Origin: Deltaproteobacteria bacterium
GTDB taxonomy: Bacteria; Myxococcota_A; Polyangia; Polyangiales; Polyangiaceae
Assembly: GCA_016875405.1 (NCBI GenBank)
Contig: VGRJ01000017.1
Span: 1 to 64,000, forward strand
Length of the DNA: 64,000 nt
Direction: 5' to 3'
This document shows positions 1-8,335 of this stretch, piece after piece. Below the pieces are notes generated by a model. That model was not told the origin of the DNA, searched no databases, and was given only the letters and a program-made list of their open reading frames with translations. The number at the start of each line of letters is the position of its first letter. Position 1 is the stretch's first letter. A program made the position numbers and the translations under genes.

Positions 1-1342
1 ACCGGTCTTGCCGGAACGATACTGCTCTGCCTGCTTCGGGTTCGCCGCCACGAGCTCCGCGGCGAGCGTCCGGAGCGCCCCGGCGTCCGACAGGACCGAG
101 AGCCCGAGGGCCTCGACCACCGCGCGCGGTGAGACCTCACGACCGACGAGCTCCGCATACACCACCTTGGCCTGCTTGCCGCTGATCGCGCCGGACTCGA
201 CCAGGTCGACGAGCTCCGCGACCTGACGCGGCGTCACCGGGAACGCAGCGTCGAGGCCGTGCGTCCTCGTGCCGCGAAGGACCTCCGTCTGGATTAGGTT
301 CGCTATCTTGATGGCGTGCGGCGAACCACTCGCAGCCGCCTCGAAATACGCGGCGATCGCGGGATGCGAGGTGAGGACGCGCAGGGCATCGTCGCGGACG
401 CCGAGCTCGTGGGATAGCCGCCGACGGAGCGACTCGGGCAGCTCGGGCAGGCTCGCGCTCCGCTCGGCGAGGAACGCCTCATCGAGCACGAGGGCCGGCA
501 AATCCGGCTCCGGGAAGTAGCGGTACTCGTCCTCGCCCTCCTTCTCGCGCAAGAGGTAGGTCTCGCGACGCTCGGCGTTGTAGCCACGGGTCTGTCGACG
601 GACCGGCTCACCCCGCTCGAGACTCCGAACCTGCCGCTCGATCTCCCCGTCGATCGCCTCCTCGACGAAGCGGAACGAGTTGATGTTCTTCAGCTCGACT
701 CGAACGCCGAGCGGCTCCCCTAGGCGCCGGACCGAGACGTTGGCGTCGCAGCGAAAGCTGCCCTCCTCGAGGTTCCCGTCGTTCACGCCGATGAACATCA
801 AGATCTCGTGGAGGCGCTCGAGGTAGTCGCGCGCCTCGGCGGCGCTTCGAAGCTCGGGCTCACTTACGATCTCGATGAGCGGAGTCCCGGCGCGGTTAAG
901 ATCGACGAGCGACTGACCACCGACCCCGTGGAGGTTCTTGCCGGCGTCCTCCTCCATGTGGACCCGCGTGATGCCGATCGCGCGCGCTCCTTGACCCACG
1001 TCAATCACAAGCGCGCCGCCCGACGCGAGCGGCCGGTCGAACTGCGTGATCTGGTAGCCCTTCGGAAGGTCCGGGTAGAAGTAATTCTTGCGCGCAAAGA
1101 TGCTCGTCGTCGCGACCCGGCAGCCGAGCGCGAGCGCCGCCGATACCGCGAGAGCGACCGCCTCTGCCCCGAGGACCGGCAACGCTCCGGGGAGGCCCAG
1201 GCACACCGGACAGACGTGGGTGTTGGGTGACGCGCCGAACGAGGTCGGGCAGCCGCAGAACGCCTTGGTGCGCGTGCGGAGCTGCGCGTGGACCTCGAGG
1301 CCGATCACGGCATCAAAGCTCGCTCGCGGGCTTGTCACGGTC
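1..1342 (-). CDS. gatB: Asp/Glu-tRNA amidotransferase subunit B (3' end beyond window)
   Basis: GatB is the kinase/transamidase subunit of the GatCAB complex, which converts mischarged Glu-tRNA(Gln) or Asp-tRNA(Asn) to the correct amide in the cytoplasm. The first 447 codons are visible. They include the family opening (FDAVIGLEVHAQLRTRTK), the Zn-site cysteines of the N-terminal part (CGCPTSFG and CPVCLGLPG), the YFYPDLPKGYQITQFD stretch, the EEDAGK motif, and the YRYFPEPDLP segment. The helical C-terminal tRNA-binding part runs off the left edge; about 30-40 residues should be missing, judging from the usual length. The start is a GTG at 1342, because the nearby ATG at 1350 is out of frame and meets a stop after three codons. 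It diverges from the lipoprotein gene at 1422. gatA and gatC are not in the window. Confidence 0.95.
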
Positions 1343-1409
1343 ACTCGGACATAGCGCGCCCGGCGAGGCGCGAACAGCGTGAGCGGATGAGGGACGGCTC
1401 GAATTGCGG

Positions 1410-1415
1410 TAGGAT
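1410..1415 (+). promoter_or_regulatory. -10-like TAGGAT, 6 nt before start codon
   Basis: TAGGAT ends 6 nt before the ATG at 1422, so a normal start point would fall on or next to the A of the ATG. No Shine-Dalgarno precedes this start. No clear -35 is visible. It is one of the repeated TAnnnT cases in the window. Confidence 0.45.
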
Positions 1416-1421
1416 CGGGGC

Positions 1422-3608
1422 ATGAAGCTTTTCCTTCGCGGTCTGCCGCTCGTGACAGGGACCATCCTCGGGCTGGGCGCGTGCACATCGGTGCTCGGCA
1501 CCTTCGACACGAACGGCGGAGGCGGCTCGGGTGGCGGCGCCGTCATCGGCGAGTGCGCCGCGCCCACGGACTGCACGCTCGGAGACCTCGACGCGGCCTG
1601 CACCAAGGTCGAGTGCGTGAAGGACCAGTGCCTCGCGAGCTTCTTCCCAAAGGGTAGCGAGTGCGGCGAGGCCAAGGGGCGCTGCGACGGAGCCGGCTAC
1701 TGTCGCGAGTGCCTCGGCGATGTGGACTGCGCGAAGGGCACCTGCATCGACGGGCTCTGCTCCGAGAAGGCGCTCGGCGAGGTCTGCGGCGACGGACAGC
1801 AATGCGCGTCGGGGTTCTGCGTGTTCGGGCTCTGCTGCGACCGTGAGTGCGTCGGCGCGTGCGAAGCATGCAACCTCCCCACGAAGGAGGGCACCTGCCA
1901 GGTCGCGCCGCTCGGCAGCGTAGGAGAGCCTGCCTGCGCGCCCTTCTTGTGCGACGGCGCGAGCGGCAGCTGCCCGAAGGACTGCACGGCGAACGAGCAG
2001 TGCGCCGAGGGTCGGTATTGCGACGGAGCGACCAAAGCCTGCGAGCTGAAGAAGGACAACGCCGCGACCTGCACCGACGACGCGATGTGCAAAAGCGGCG
2101 AGTGTTACAAGGGGACGGAGCCCTCGGCGCGATGCTGCGCGACGGCGTGTGCGTGCGGCAACTGCGCGACCGGTGAATGCGTCGTCACGGCCACGCCCGG
2201 CACCGATCCGAAGTCCGAGTGCGGCAACGGGACGTGCGATGGCCTCCTCGGCTGCAGCACGAAGGGAGAGCCCGTCTTCGTAGTCGGCTTCGCCGGGTCG
2301 CTCGGCACCCTCATCACTCCGAATGACGTCGCCGTCGACGCGAAGGGCAACACCTACGTCGTCGGGTCGTTCTCGGGGACCGTGAGCCCGAGTGGCAAGT
2401 CCGTCACCTCGCTCGGCCTCGATGGCTTCGTGCTGAAGCTGACTGAGAAGGGGGCCGTAGAGTGGTTCCTTCGAGTCGGTCAGAAGGCCGGGCTCGCGAC
2501 CCAAACGGTGACAGGGGTAACCCTCGACGAGGACGGCACGGTGCTCGTCGTCGGGAACTTCAGCGAGTCGGTTTCCCTCGGCGCTTCGACCACCGACTCC
2601 GCGGCACCGAGCGTGTTCGTGGCGAGGCTCGACCCGGCCGGCATGGTCCTCTCGAGCGCGGCGTTCAAGTTCGCCGACGCGAGCGGCTCGGCCTCGGCTT
2701 TCGCGATCGATTGCGATGGCAAGGGAAACGTGGTCATCGGAGGCTCGTTCACCGGAAAGTTCACGTTAGCCAAATCGATGACCTCGGCCGGCGAGAGCGA
2801 CGGCTTCGTCGCGAAGCTCGATGGCGCGAGCTTGAAGGCCCTCGCCGAGCTGCGCCTGGGCGGGCCGGGCTCCGACGTCGTCAACAGCATCGACCTGGCG
2901 CCCTCGAACGTGCTCGCGATCGGCGGGCGCATCGGCGCCAACGCGACGCTCGCCGGAAAAATGTTCACGAACCAGGGCTCGGCGGACGCCTTCGTCGCGC
3001 TCGCAACCGTCGGCATGGCCTCCATCGTCGACACCACCGCGGCAGTCTATGGCTCGACGGGCTTCGATGAGGTGCGCTCGGTGGTGCAGGCGCCGAACGG
3101 CGGCGTCTTCATCGGCGGCGGCGTCGTGGGCGGTGTCAATTTCGCAGGCGGCAACGGTCTCCCAACCCCGACCGACGACTCGGATCCCTTCATCGTCGGG
3201 CTCTCGGGAAAGCTGACGCACCTCTGGACGCAGCGCTACGCGAGCACGGACGCGTCCTCAACGCAGGGCCTCGCCCTCGACTCGGCCGGCTTCTTGGTCT
3301 CGGTCGGCCGCCTCGCAGGGACGATGACGCCGAAGACCGGCATGACCCTGACCTCGCAGAGCGGGACGGACGGCTGGATCCTGAAGCATCACCCAGGAGG
3401 GCAGAACCTCTCCGGAGGAACGCCGATCTGGGCGGTGACGCCCAAGGTCGCCCTCAGCACGGACATCGTACACGCCGTCACGACGACGCCGGAGCGAGAC
3501 ATCGTCGTCGCGGGGAGCTTCGGCGGCGACTACGTCTTCGCCGGCACGCCGCTCTCGACCGCCGGCGACAAGGACGTCGCCCTGTTCGTCGCGCGCCTGC
3601 GGCAGTGA
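1422..3608 (+). CDS. Lipoprotein with Cys-rich repeats and SBBP-type beta-propeller
   Basis: A 728-residue protein, predicted to be exported and lipidated: the N-terminus ends in a lipobox (LGLGAC, Cys about residue 21). Residues about 40-280 carry many cysteine pairs of the kind CVFGLCCDRECVGACEAC, a repeat style common in myxobacterial surface lipoproteins. From about residue 285 come repeated blades such as DVAVDAKGNTYVVGSFSGT followed by DGFVLKL, which match the seven-bladed or SBBP beta-propeller style. No catalytic motif is recognisable, so a structural or binding role at the cell surface is inferred. It is transcribed away from gatB and converges with the related Cys-rich lipoprotein gene that ends 11 bp downstream. 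Confidence 0.8.
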   Translation: MKLFLRGLPLVTGTILGLGACTSVLGTFDTNGGGGSGGGAVIGECAAPTDCTLGDLDAACTKVECVKDQCLASFFPKGSECGEAKGRCDGAGYCRECLGDVDCAKGTCIDGLCSEKALGEVCGDGQQCASGFCVFGLCCDRECVGACEACNLPTKEGTCQVAPLGSVGEPACAPFLCDGASGSCPKDCTANEQCAEGRYCDGATKACELKKDNAATCTDDAMCKSGECYKGTEPSARCCATACACGNCATGECVVTATPGTDPKSECGNGTCDGLLGCSTKGEPVFVVGFAGSLGTLITPNDVAVDAKGNTYVVGSFSGTVSPSGKSVTSLGLDGFVLKLTEKGAVEWFLRVGQKAGLATQTVTGVTLDEDGTVLVVGNFSESVSLGASTTDSAAPSVFVARLDPAGMVLSSAAFKFADASGSASAFAIDCDGKGNVVIGGSFTGKFTLAKSMTSAGESDGFVAKLDGASLKALAELRLGGPGSDVVNSIDLAPSNVLAIGGRIGANATLAGKMFTNQGSADAFVALATVGMASIVDTTAAVYGSTGFDEVRSVVQAPNGGVFIGGGVVGGVNFAGGNGLPTPTDDSDPFIVGLSGKLTHLWTQRYASTDASSTQGLALDSAGFLVSVGRLAGTMTPKTGMTLTSQSGTDGWILKHHPGGQNLSGGTPIWAVTPKVALSTDIVHAVTTTPERDIVVAGSFGGDYVFAGTPLSTAGDKDVALFVARLRQ

Positions 3609-3618
3609 CGTTCAGCGC

Positions 3619-5079
3619 TCACTTCGGTCGCCCCGCCGAGAGCCACGCGGCGAGCTCGGCGTAGTTCACCTCGGTAAAGCAGTCGAGGTTTGCGGCGTCC
3701 AGGTTTGGATTGCCCGTGCAGCCCTTGTTCTTCGGCATCGAGCCGTTCTGGAGACGGACCACGGTGCACGCCGCGACGTCGAGCCCCGCGCACGTCAACG
3801 AGGTGAGCAGGGAGTCCGAGTAGACCGCCGCGAAGTTGGTCCCACCCGACTTGAAGGTGGTGTGGCAGGGCCCGCATTTCGACGCGAAGAGGGGCTGCAG
3901 ATCGGCCGCGTAGGTCGGCCCGGCGCACGCGCCCGCACCGTTGCAGTGGCCAACACACTCGGCGTCCGGATCCGTGAGCGCGGGGACAAACGCACACGTC
4001 CCTAAAGCGCCCTTCACGTCGCACGCCATGCACGCGCCGCCGCAGCTCGAGTTGCAACACGTTCCATCGATGCAGTTGCCGGACGTGCACTCGAGGGACG
4101 TCTTGCACGACGCGCCATTCGCCTTCGGGACCACGCACGACGAGCCGACGCAGACGGCCGGTGACGCGCAATCTCCGCTCGACTGGCAGAAGATGGGACA
4201 GGTGCCGAAGTTGCCGGCGCACACGTATGGCGCACACGAAGGCGCTCCCGGCGCGCCCTTCGGGAGCACGGTGCAGCTGCCGTCCGAGAGGGCTCCGGCG
4301 GTCATTGCGCAGGCTTCGCAGCCGCCGTCGCAGGCGGAGTCGCAGCACACGCCGTCCGCGCAGTGCCCCGTCGCACACTCGTCCTCGCTCGAGCAGCTGG
4401 TGCCCTGGGCGGCCCGCGCAACGCAAGCCCCTTCCTCGCACCAATGGGTCGCCATGCAGTCGGCGCTCGAGGCGCACGAGGCGAGGCACCAGGGTCCGAC
4501 CGGATCGCAAATCGTCGGCGTGCACGGCTGCGGCAGCGCGGCATCGCACGTCCCCTCGCCGTCGCATCGGCTCGCGACGAGCGCGACGCCGTCGATGCAG
4601 GTAGGCGGCGCGCACTCGGTCCCCGAGGCGTGAAGCCGACATCCGGGCAAGGCCGCATCCCCGTTGCAACCCTCGCCGCTTGCGCCGCAGGTCGCCGCGG
4701 GAGACGCCTCACACTCCGCGTCTGGGTCGGTCCCGCTCTTCACCGAAGCACACGTCCCGTCGGCCGCGCCCGTCTTGGCCTTCGAGCAGGCGACACACGA
4801 GCCCTCGCACGCCGAAGCGCAACAGACGCCATCGACGCACGACCCGCTCGCGCAGTCGCTCCCCGCCTTGCACGACATGCCCTGCTCGCACGGCGCGCAG
4901 GGGCCACACGTCGGCGCGATGAGCCCGGCACCGACGCTCCCGTCGTCGCACCCGCCGCCCGCGCTGCCCGAGGTCGCCGCACCACCGGAGCCCGCGTCTC
5001 CTCCCGTATCGGCCCCGCAGCCGGCACCGTGGACGAGACCCAGCGAGCAGAGCGCGACAGCGACGAGGCGTCGTTTCAT
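3619..5079 (-). CDS. Cys-rich lipoprotein with C-terminal cytochrome-like CxxCH domain
   Basis: A 486-residue predicted lipoprotein. The start at 5079 was chosen because it gives a clean signal peptide (MKRRLVAVALC...) with lipobox GAGC, and an AAGGAG-like site lies upstream; a longer frame to 5139 would prefix a non-signal Arg-rich stretch. Most of the protein is a run of Cys-rich modules (CVDGVCC, CADGVCCDSACDGGCEAC, CIDGTCCNSSCGGACMAC). The last 100 residues hold CGPCH, a single class c haem motif, plus NGSMPKNKGC, whose Met could be the distal ligand. This matches small cytochrome-like domains attached to surface proteins. A haem-binding extracytoplasmic role is inferred. The PH-domain gene lies 19 bp upstream on the same strand. 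Confidence 0.8.
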   Translation of the reverse strand: MKRRLVAVALCSLGLVHGAGCGADTGGDAGSGGAATSGSAGGGCDDGSVGAGLIAPTCGPCAPCEQGMSCKAGSDCASGSCVDGVCCASACEGSCVACSKAKTGAADGTCASVKSGTDPDAECEASPAATCGASGEGCNGDAALPGCRLHASGTECAPPTCIDGVALVASRCDGEGTCDAALPQPCTPTICDPVGPWCLASCASSADCMATHWCEEGACVARAAQGTSCSSEDECATGHCADGVCCDSACDGGCEACAMTAGALSDGSCTVLPKGAPGAPSCAPYVCAGNFGTCPIFCQSSGDCASPAVCVGSSCVVPKANGASCKTSLECTSGNCIDGTCCNSSCGGACMACDVKGALGTCAFVPALTDPDAECVGHCNGAGACAGPTYAADLQPLFASKCGPCHTTFKSGGTNFAAVYSDSLLTSLTCAGLDVAACTVVRLQNGSMPKNKGCTGNPNLDAANLDCFTEVNYAELAAWLSAGRPK

Positions 5080-5098
5080 TCGGGGAGGGCTCCTTCGG

Positions 5099-5563
5099 TC
5101 AGATCGAGGGCACGACGTGCGCCTCCTGGTCGACGACACGAACGCCGCGGCGTTGTTTCTCGAGCTCGGTAGCGCGCCGCAAATTCTCGTAGAGGCCGCG
5201 CACGTCGGTCTTCAGCGCGTCGAGGCGTACCTCGGGCGTGGTCGGGTCCATCGAGCGCAAGATGAGGTTCCCGGTACCCACGAGACGCTGAGCAAACGGG
5301 ACCTCGACCGAGTAGTCGGTGATTCGATAGACATCGAGTTGGTCCATGCGACGTGAGAAGAGACCTCGCTCGATCACGATGCGCTGGGTCGTCACGCGGT
5401 AGTGGATCGACCGACGCCGGAGCTCGTAGACGATGAGGGCGAGGCCCAGCGTGGCGATCGAGAGGAGCAACGCGCCGACGGTCGCGATGCGGGCGGGGTG
5501 ACCGTCGAAGAGGGTCTCCTCGTCGCGATGGTTGGAGGGGTCGGCGTCGTCGGGCGTCGTCAT
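5099..5563 (-). CDS. PH-domain (YdbS/DUF304-like) membrane protein
   Basis: A 154-residue protein. A short polar N-terminus is followed by one hydrophobic segment (about residues 25-43, IATVGALLLSIATLGLALIV). After it comes a bacterial PH-like fold opening with HYRVTTQRIVIERGLFSRR, the characteristic DUF304/bPH2 sequence (conserved Tyr, TxxRI and the RG turn), then QLDVYRITDYSVEVPF. The family is widespread and has no defined activity; a membrane-anchored binding role is inferred. The ATG at 5563 is preferred over longer in-frame extensions, which add only Arg/Pro-rich sequence and would run into the divergent gene at 5623. It probably forms an operon with the downstream lipoprotein. Confidence 0.8.
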   Translation of the reverse strand: MTTPDDADPSNHRDEETLFDGHPARIATVGALLLSIATLGLALIVYELRRRSIHYRVTTQRIVIERGLFSRRMDQLDVYRITDYSVEVPFAQRLVGTGNLILRSMDPTTPEVRLDALKTDVRGLYENLRRATELEKQRRGVRVVDQEAHVVPSI

Positions 5564-5606
5564 TATGGTCGCTTGACGAGCGCTATCACGGCGCTTCGAC
5601 AAGGAG

Positions 5607-5612
5607 TAGCGT
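5607..5612 (+). promoter_or_regulatory. -10-like TAGCGT, 10 nt before start codon
   Basis: TAGCGT ends 10 nt before the ATG at 5623. The AAGGAG at 5601-5606 is too far upstream (about 16 nt) to act as a normal Shine-Dalgarno for this ATG. One of the repeated TAnnnT cases. Confidence 0.35.
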
Positions 5613-5622
5613 CGAGCATCCG

Positions 5623-6654
5623 ATGGCGGCGACGCGGAGGGCTCACCTGGCAGGCACGGCGCTCGCGGCCGGCGCCCTCCTCGGCCAAGCGTGTCACCAC
5701 GACGCACCGACGCGCGACGGGCCTACCTCGACACCGTCGACCCAAGCTGCACCCGCGGGGAGCGTGGTGCCCGAGTCGAGCCCAGAGCGACGGGACCTCG
5801 ACGAAGAGCGAGCATCCACAGAGGCGAGCGGCGCCCCAACCCTGGAACGTTTGAACACGCCTTCGAGCATCGCGCCACCCGAGCCACTGGCCTCGAAGGG
5901 AGCGGGCGCGTGCGGAGACGGCATGGTGCTCGTCGAGGGAGCCTTTTGCCCGGCCGTGGTGCAGAGCTGCCTGGAGCACACGAAGGAGTACGACCGCGAC
6001 CAGGAGCGGCGCGCGGAACGCTCGGCGAAGGGGGAAGCGCTCGCGATGAGCCGCGTGAGCGAGCGCTGCCTCCGCTACGCCAACCCGACGCGCTGCCTGT
6101 CCACGAAGCGCACCCCGATGCGCTTCTGCATCGACCGCTACGAGTGGCCGAACCGCGCCGGCGAGCGACCGGACTTCGCCATGACCTGGCTCGAAGCCGA
6201 GGCGCGATGCACCTCCGTCGGCAAGCGCCTCTGCGACGTCGACGAGTTCACCTTCGCGTGCGAGGGCGAGGAGATGAGGCCGTACGCGTACGGATTCGAG
6301 CGGGACGCCACCCGATGCAACATCGACAAGCCGTACGTCCAGCCGATGCGCAAGGCGACCCCTCACGAGGCGTGCATGAAGGATGCGTCGTGCAAGGCCG
6401 AGCTCGAGGGCCTCGACCAACGGGTCTCCTCCGGCTCGATGCCGTGTGCATCACCGTTCGGCGTGATGGACATGAATGGCAACGTCAACGAGTGGGTCAA
6501 CCGACCAGGCCAGCGAGAGCCGTGGCGGAGCGGCCTGAAGGGCGGTTGGTGGGGGCCGGCTCGCAGCCGCTGTCGGCCCACGGTGACCGCGCACAACGAA
6601 ATCTACGCAGGCTACGAGGTGGGCTTTCGCTGCTGCTCGTCGGCGAAGCCGTGA
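5623..6654 (+). CDS. FGE-sulfatase (SUMF1)-domain lipoprotein
   Basis: A 343-residue predicted lipoprotein (lipobox GQAC near residue 24, then a Pro/Ser/Thr-rich linker to about residue 90). The C-terminal 240 residues match the formylglycine-generating-enzyme-like fold: CGDGMVLVEGAFCP, RFCIDRYEWPN, CTSVGKRLCDVDEF, FGVMDMNGNVNEWV and the closing EVGFRCC. In true FGE two cysteines act in a Cys-x4-Cys segment after the GG turn. Here the segment reads GGWWGPARSRC, so only the second is present. This makes real formylglycine chemistry unlikely, and a substrate-binding or structural role is inferred. Extra cysteines may form disulfides in the periplasm. It converges with the REC-EAL gene. Confidence 0.85.
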   Translation: MAATRRAHLAGTALAAGALLGQACHHDAPTRDGPTSTPSTQAAPAGSVVPESSPERRDLDEERASTEASGAPTLERLNTPSSIAPPEPLASKGAGACGDGMVLVEGAFCPAVVQSCLEHTKEYDRDQERRAERSAKGEALAMSRVSERCLRYANPTRCLSTKRTPMRFCIDRYEWPNRAGERPDFAMTWLEAEARCTSVGKRLCDVDEFTFACEGEEMRPYAYGFERDATRCNIDKPYVQPMRKATPHEACMKDASCKAELEGLDQRVSSGSMPCASPFGVMDMNGNVNEWVNRPGQREPWRSGLKGGWWGPARSRCRPTVTAHNEIYAGYEVGFRCCSSAKP

Positions 6655-6706
6655 TGCTGCGAGGTCGGGCGCGCGGGGCGCGAAGCTCGACCGACAGCCG
6701 CGCGCT

Positions 6707-7861
6707 CTAGGCCGCTGCCCACGAGGGAACAGGGAATGGGCGCCCGGGCTTCGCGATAAGGTATCCCTGCAGCAACTCGCAGCCGAGGCGCACGAGCGCG
6801 TCGCGCTCGGCGAGGGTCTCGACGCCCTCGGCGACGACCCGAATGCCCATTTCGCGACACAGCGTCGTGAACGACTCGATGAGGCGCTGCTTGACGGGCA
6901 TGCTGTCGACGTCGCGCACGAGCGACATGTCGATCTTCACGATCTCGGGCTCGAGCAAGGCGAAGCTCGTGAGGCCGGCGTACCCCGCGCCGAGATCGTC
7001 GACTGCGATGCGGTAGCCGAGCTCGCGGAGCCGCGCGACCTTGCCTCGGATCTCGTTCACCGAGTCGATGCTGGTGCGCTCGGTGATTTCGAGCACGACT
7101 CGCGTCGCGATGCGGGCGAGCGGTGAGTCCGGCGAGAGGAGCTCCTCGTCGTCGAGATCGCGCGGGTGGAGGTTGACGAAGAGCGCGGCGTCCGAGCGGG
7201 CCATGTGCTCCGCTGCGCGCGCGCGGACCCGGCGTCCGAGCTGTGCGAGCCGCCCGAGGCGCTCGGCCGCGTCGAGCATGTGGGCAGGGGTCGGGAGGCT
7301 GCGCTCGTCGCTGCGGAGCAGCCCTTCGTAGCCAAAGAGCGAGCCGTCGGCCCGCACGATCGGCTGGTAGGCCACCCACACCGACTCGAGCGCGCGCTCG
7401 AAGTGGGGCTCGAGGTCGGCGTCGGGAGCGGCCCCCGCGAGCGCCATCGCCTCGCGGCGAATCTGCGCCATCTTGCGCATCCGCACGGCTCCGCGCACGA
7501 CCTCCTCGAGCCGCTCGGGCGAGACGGGCTTCACGAGGTACTTGTAGGCGCCGTGCTCGACCGCCTCGATCGCCGTCTCGACGGCCGGAGCGCCCGTCAC
7601 CAGCACGACCGGCACGTCCTGGTCATGCATTCGGACGAACTGGAGGAGCGCGATGCCGTCACTGTCGGGCATCGCGATGTCGCTCACGACGAGGTCGATG
7701 CGTCCGCCGACGATCGCCCGCATCGCCTCCGCGCTGGTCGCCGCCTCGAGGATGTCGTAGCCGGCGCGCCTGAGAAGCCGTGCGGTCGCGCGACGAGGCT
7801 CGTGCTCGTCGTCGACGAGCACGACTCGGGGCGAGGCAGACCCCCCATTCGTTCCGGCCAT
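6707..7861 (-). CDS. REC-EAL response regulator, c-di-GMP phosphodiesterase
   Basis: A 384-residue cytoplasmic protein. The receiver domain (about 12-130) has the acidic pair in VLVDDE, the phospho-acceptor Asp in VVSDIAMPDSDG and the Lys in YLVKPVSPE. The EAL domain (about 155-384) keeps the catalytic set: EGLLR in place of EALLR, VNLHP, LEITER, VDDLGAGYAG, VKIDMSLV, VVAEGVET and LLQGYLIAKP. It should therefore hydrolyse c-di-GMP to pGpG when switched by phosphorylation. There is no GGDEF domain and no adjacent histidine kinase, so it is an orphan regulator. The start at 7861 (ATG) has a strong -10-like TATACT 10 nt upstream. It diverges from the SCP2-like gene. The long upstream extension of the same frame is Arg-rich noise. 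Confidence 0.93.
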   Translation of the reverse strand: MAGTNGGSASPRVVLVDDEHEPRRATARLLRRAGYDILEAATSAEAMRAIVGGRIDLVVSDIAMPDSDGIALLQFVRMHDQDVPVVLVTGAPAVETAIEAVEHGAYKYLVKPVSPERLEEVVRGAVRMRKMAQIRREAMALAGAAPDADLEPHFERALESVWVAYQPIVRADGSLFGYEGLLRSDERSLPTPAHMLDAAERLGRLAQLGRRVRARAAEHMARSDAALFVNLHPRDLDDEELLSPDSPLARIATRVVLEITERTSIDSVNEIRGKVARLRELGYRIAVDDLGAGYAGLTSFALLEPEIVKIDMSLVRDVDSMPVKQRLIESFTTLCREMGIRVVAEGVETLAERDALVRLGCELLQGYLIAKPGRPFPVPSWAAA

Positions 7862-7871
7862 GACGCGGCCG

Positions 7872-7877
7872 AGTATA
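7872..7877 (-). promoter_or_regulatory. -10-like TATACT for the REC-EAL gene
   Basis: Reading the minus strand, TATACT (5 of 6 to TATAAT) ends 10 nt before the ATG at 7861. The surrounding TATATA is conspicuous in this GC-rich DNA. No TTGACA-like -35 is seen 16-18 nt upstream. Confidence 0.5.
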
Positions 7878-7896
7878 TACGAGTCGCGTCGCGCGC

Positions 7897-7902
7897 TAGA
7901 GT
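7897..7902 (+). promoter_or_regulatory. -10-like TAGAGT for the SCP2-like gene
   Basis: TAGAGT ends 10 nt before the GTG at 7913. This spacing, repeated elsewhere in the window, is the reason for preferring GTG 7913 to the GTG at 7901, which overlaps the hexamer. Confidence 0.35.
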
Positions 7903-7912
7903 GATTCGCGTC

Positions 7913-8335
7913 GTGCCGAGAAGCGTCGTCCTGGCTCCAGGCTCCGAAGAGAACGCGCTGGCGAGCTGGCTTTACGCAAGCCTGCGCCGCGGGACGGGCC
8001 CGGTCCCGCAGCGAGAGCGGGCGCTTGCAGGCCTGCGCGCCACGATTGGCTTCGTCGCGACCGACGAGCGGCTCGCCGCGACGCTCCGCTTCGACCGGGG
8101 GGCCGTGGTGATCCACGATGGCTCGGTCAGCACGCCGGACCTTACCTTCTCGGGGCGACGGGCCGCCCTCGAGCGCCTCGGAGGCCTCAGTTTCGCTCGC
8201 TTCGCGCACCTCCCGGCCGGACCGGCGTGGCTCGATGCGCTCGGCGACCTCGTCAACGACGACCTGAAGGTGTACGGCCTCCTCGGCCGTCCTCGCCTCG
8301 CGTATCGCGTGCTCCGGCTCCTCTCGGAGTGCTGA
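7913..8335 (+). CDS. SCP2 sterol-transfer-like protein
   Basis: A small cytoplasmic protein of 140 residues. The middle (TLRFDRGAVVIHDGSVSTPD) and the end (DDLKVYGLLGRPRLAYRVLR) resemble the SCP2 fold, where a beta-sheet is followed by a helix carrying a 'G-L-K-V-x-G-L' turn. SCP2 proteins bind or carry lipids; no catalytic residue is expected. Similarity is by eye and partial. GTG 7913 is chosen over GTG 7901 because of the spacing to the TAGAGT hexamer. The gene converges with the DciA-like gene and overlaps its 3' end by 83 bp, so one of the two C-termini is constrained in two frames. Confidence 0.6.
   Translation: MPRSVVLAPGSEENALASWLYASLRRGTGPVPQRERALAGLRATIGFVATDERLAATLRFDRGAVVIHDGSVSTPDLTFSGRRAALERLGGLSFARFAHLPAGPAWLDALGDLVNDDLKVYGLLGRPRLAYRVLRLLSEC

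Noticed and set aside
1341-2504. A 387-codon minus-strand open frame opposite the first Cys-rich lipoprotein
   Set aside because: It is the shadow of the clear lipoprotein reading frame, with Arg/Ala-rich composition and no known motif.
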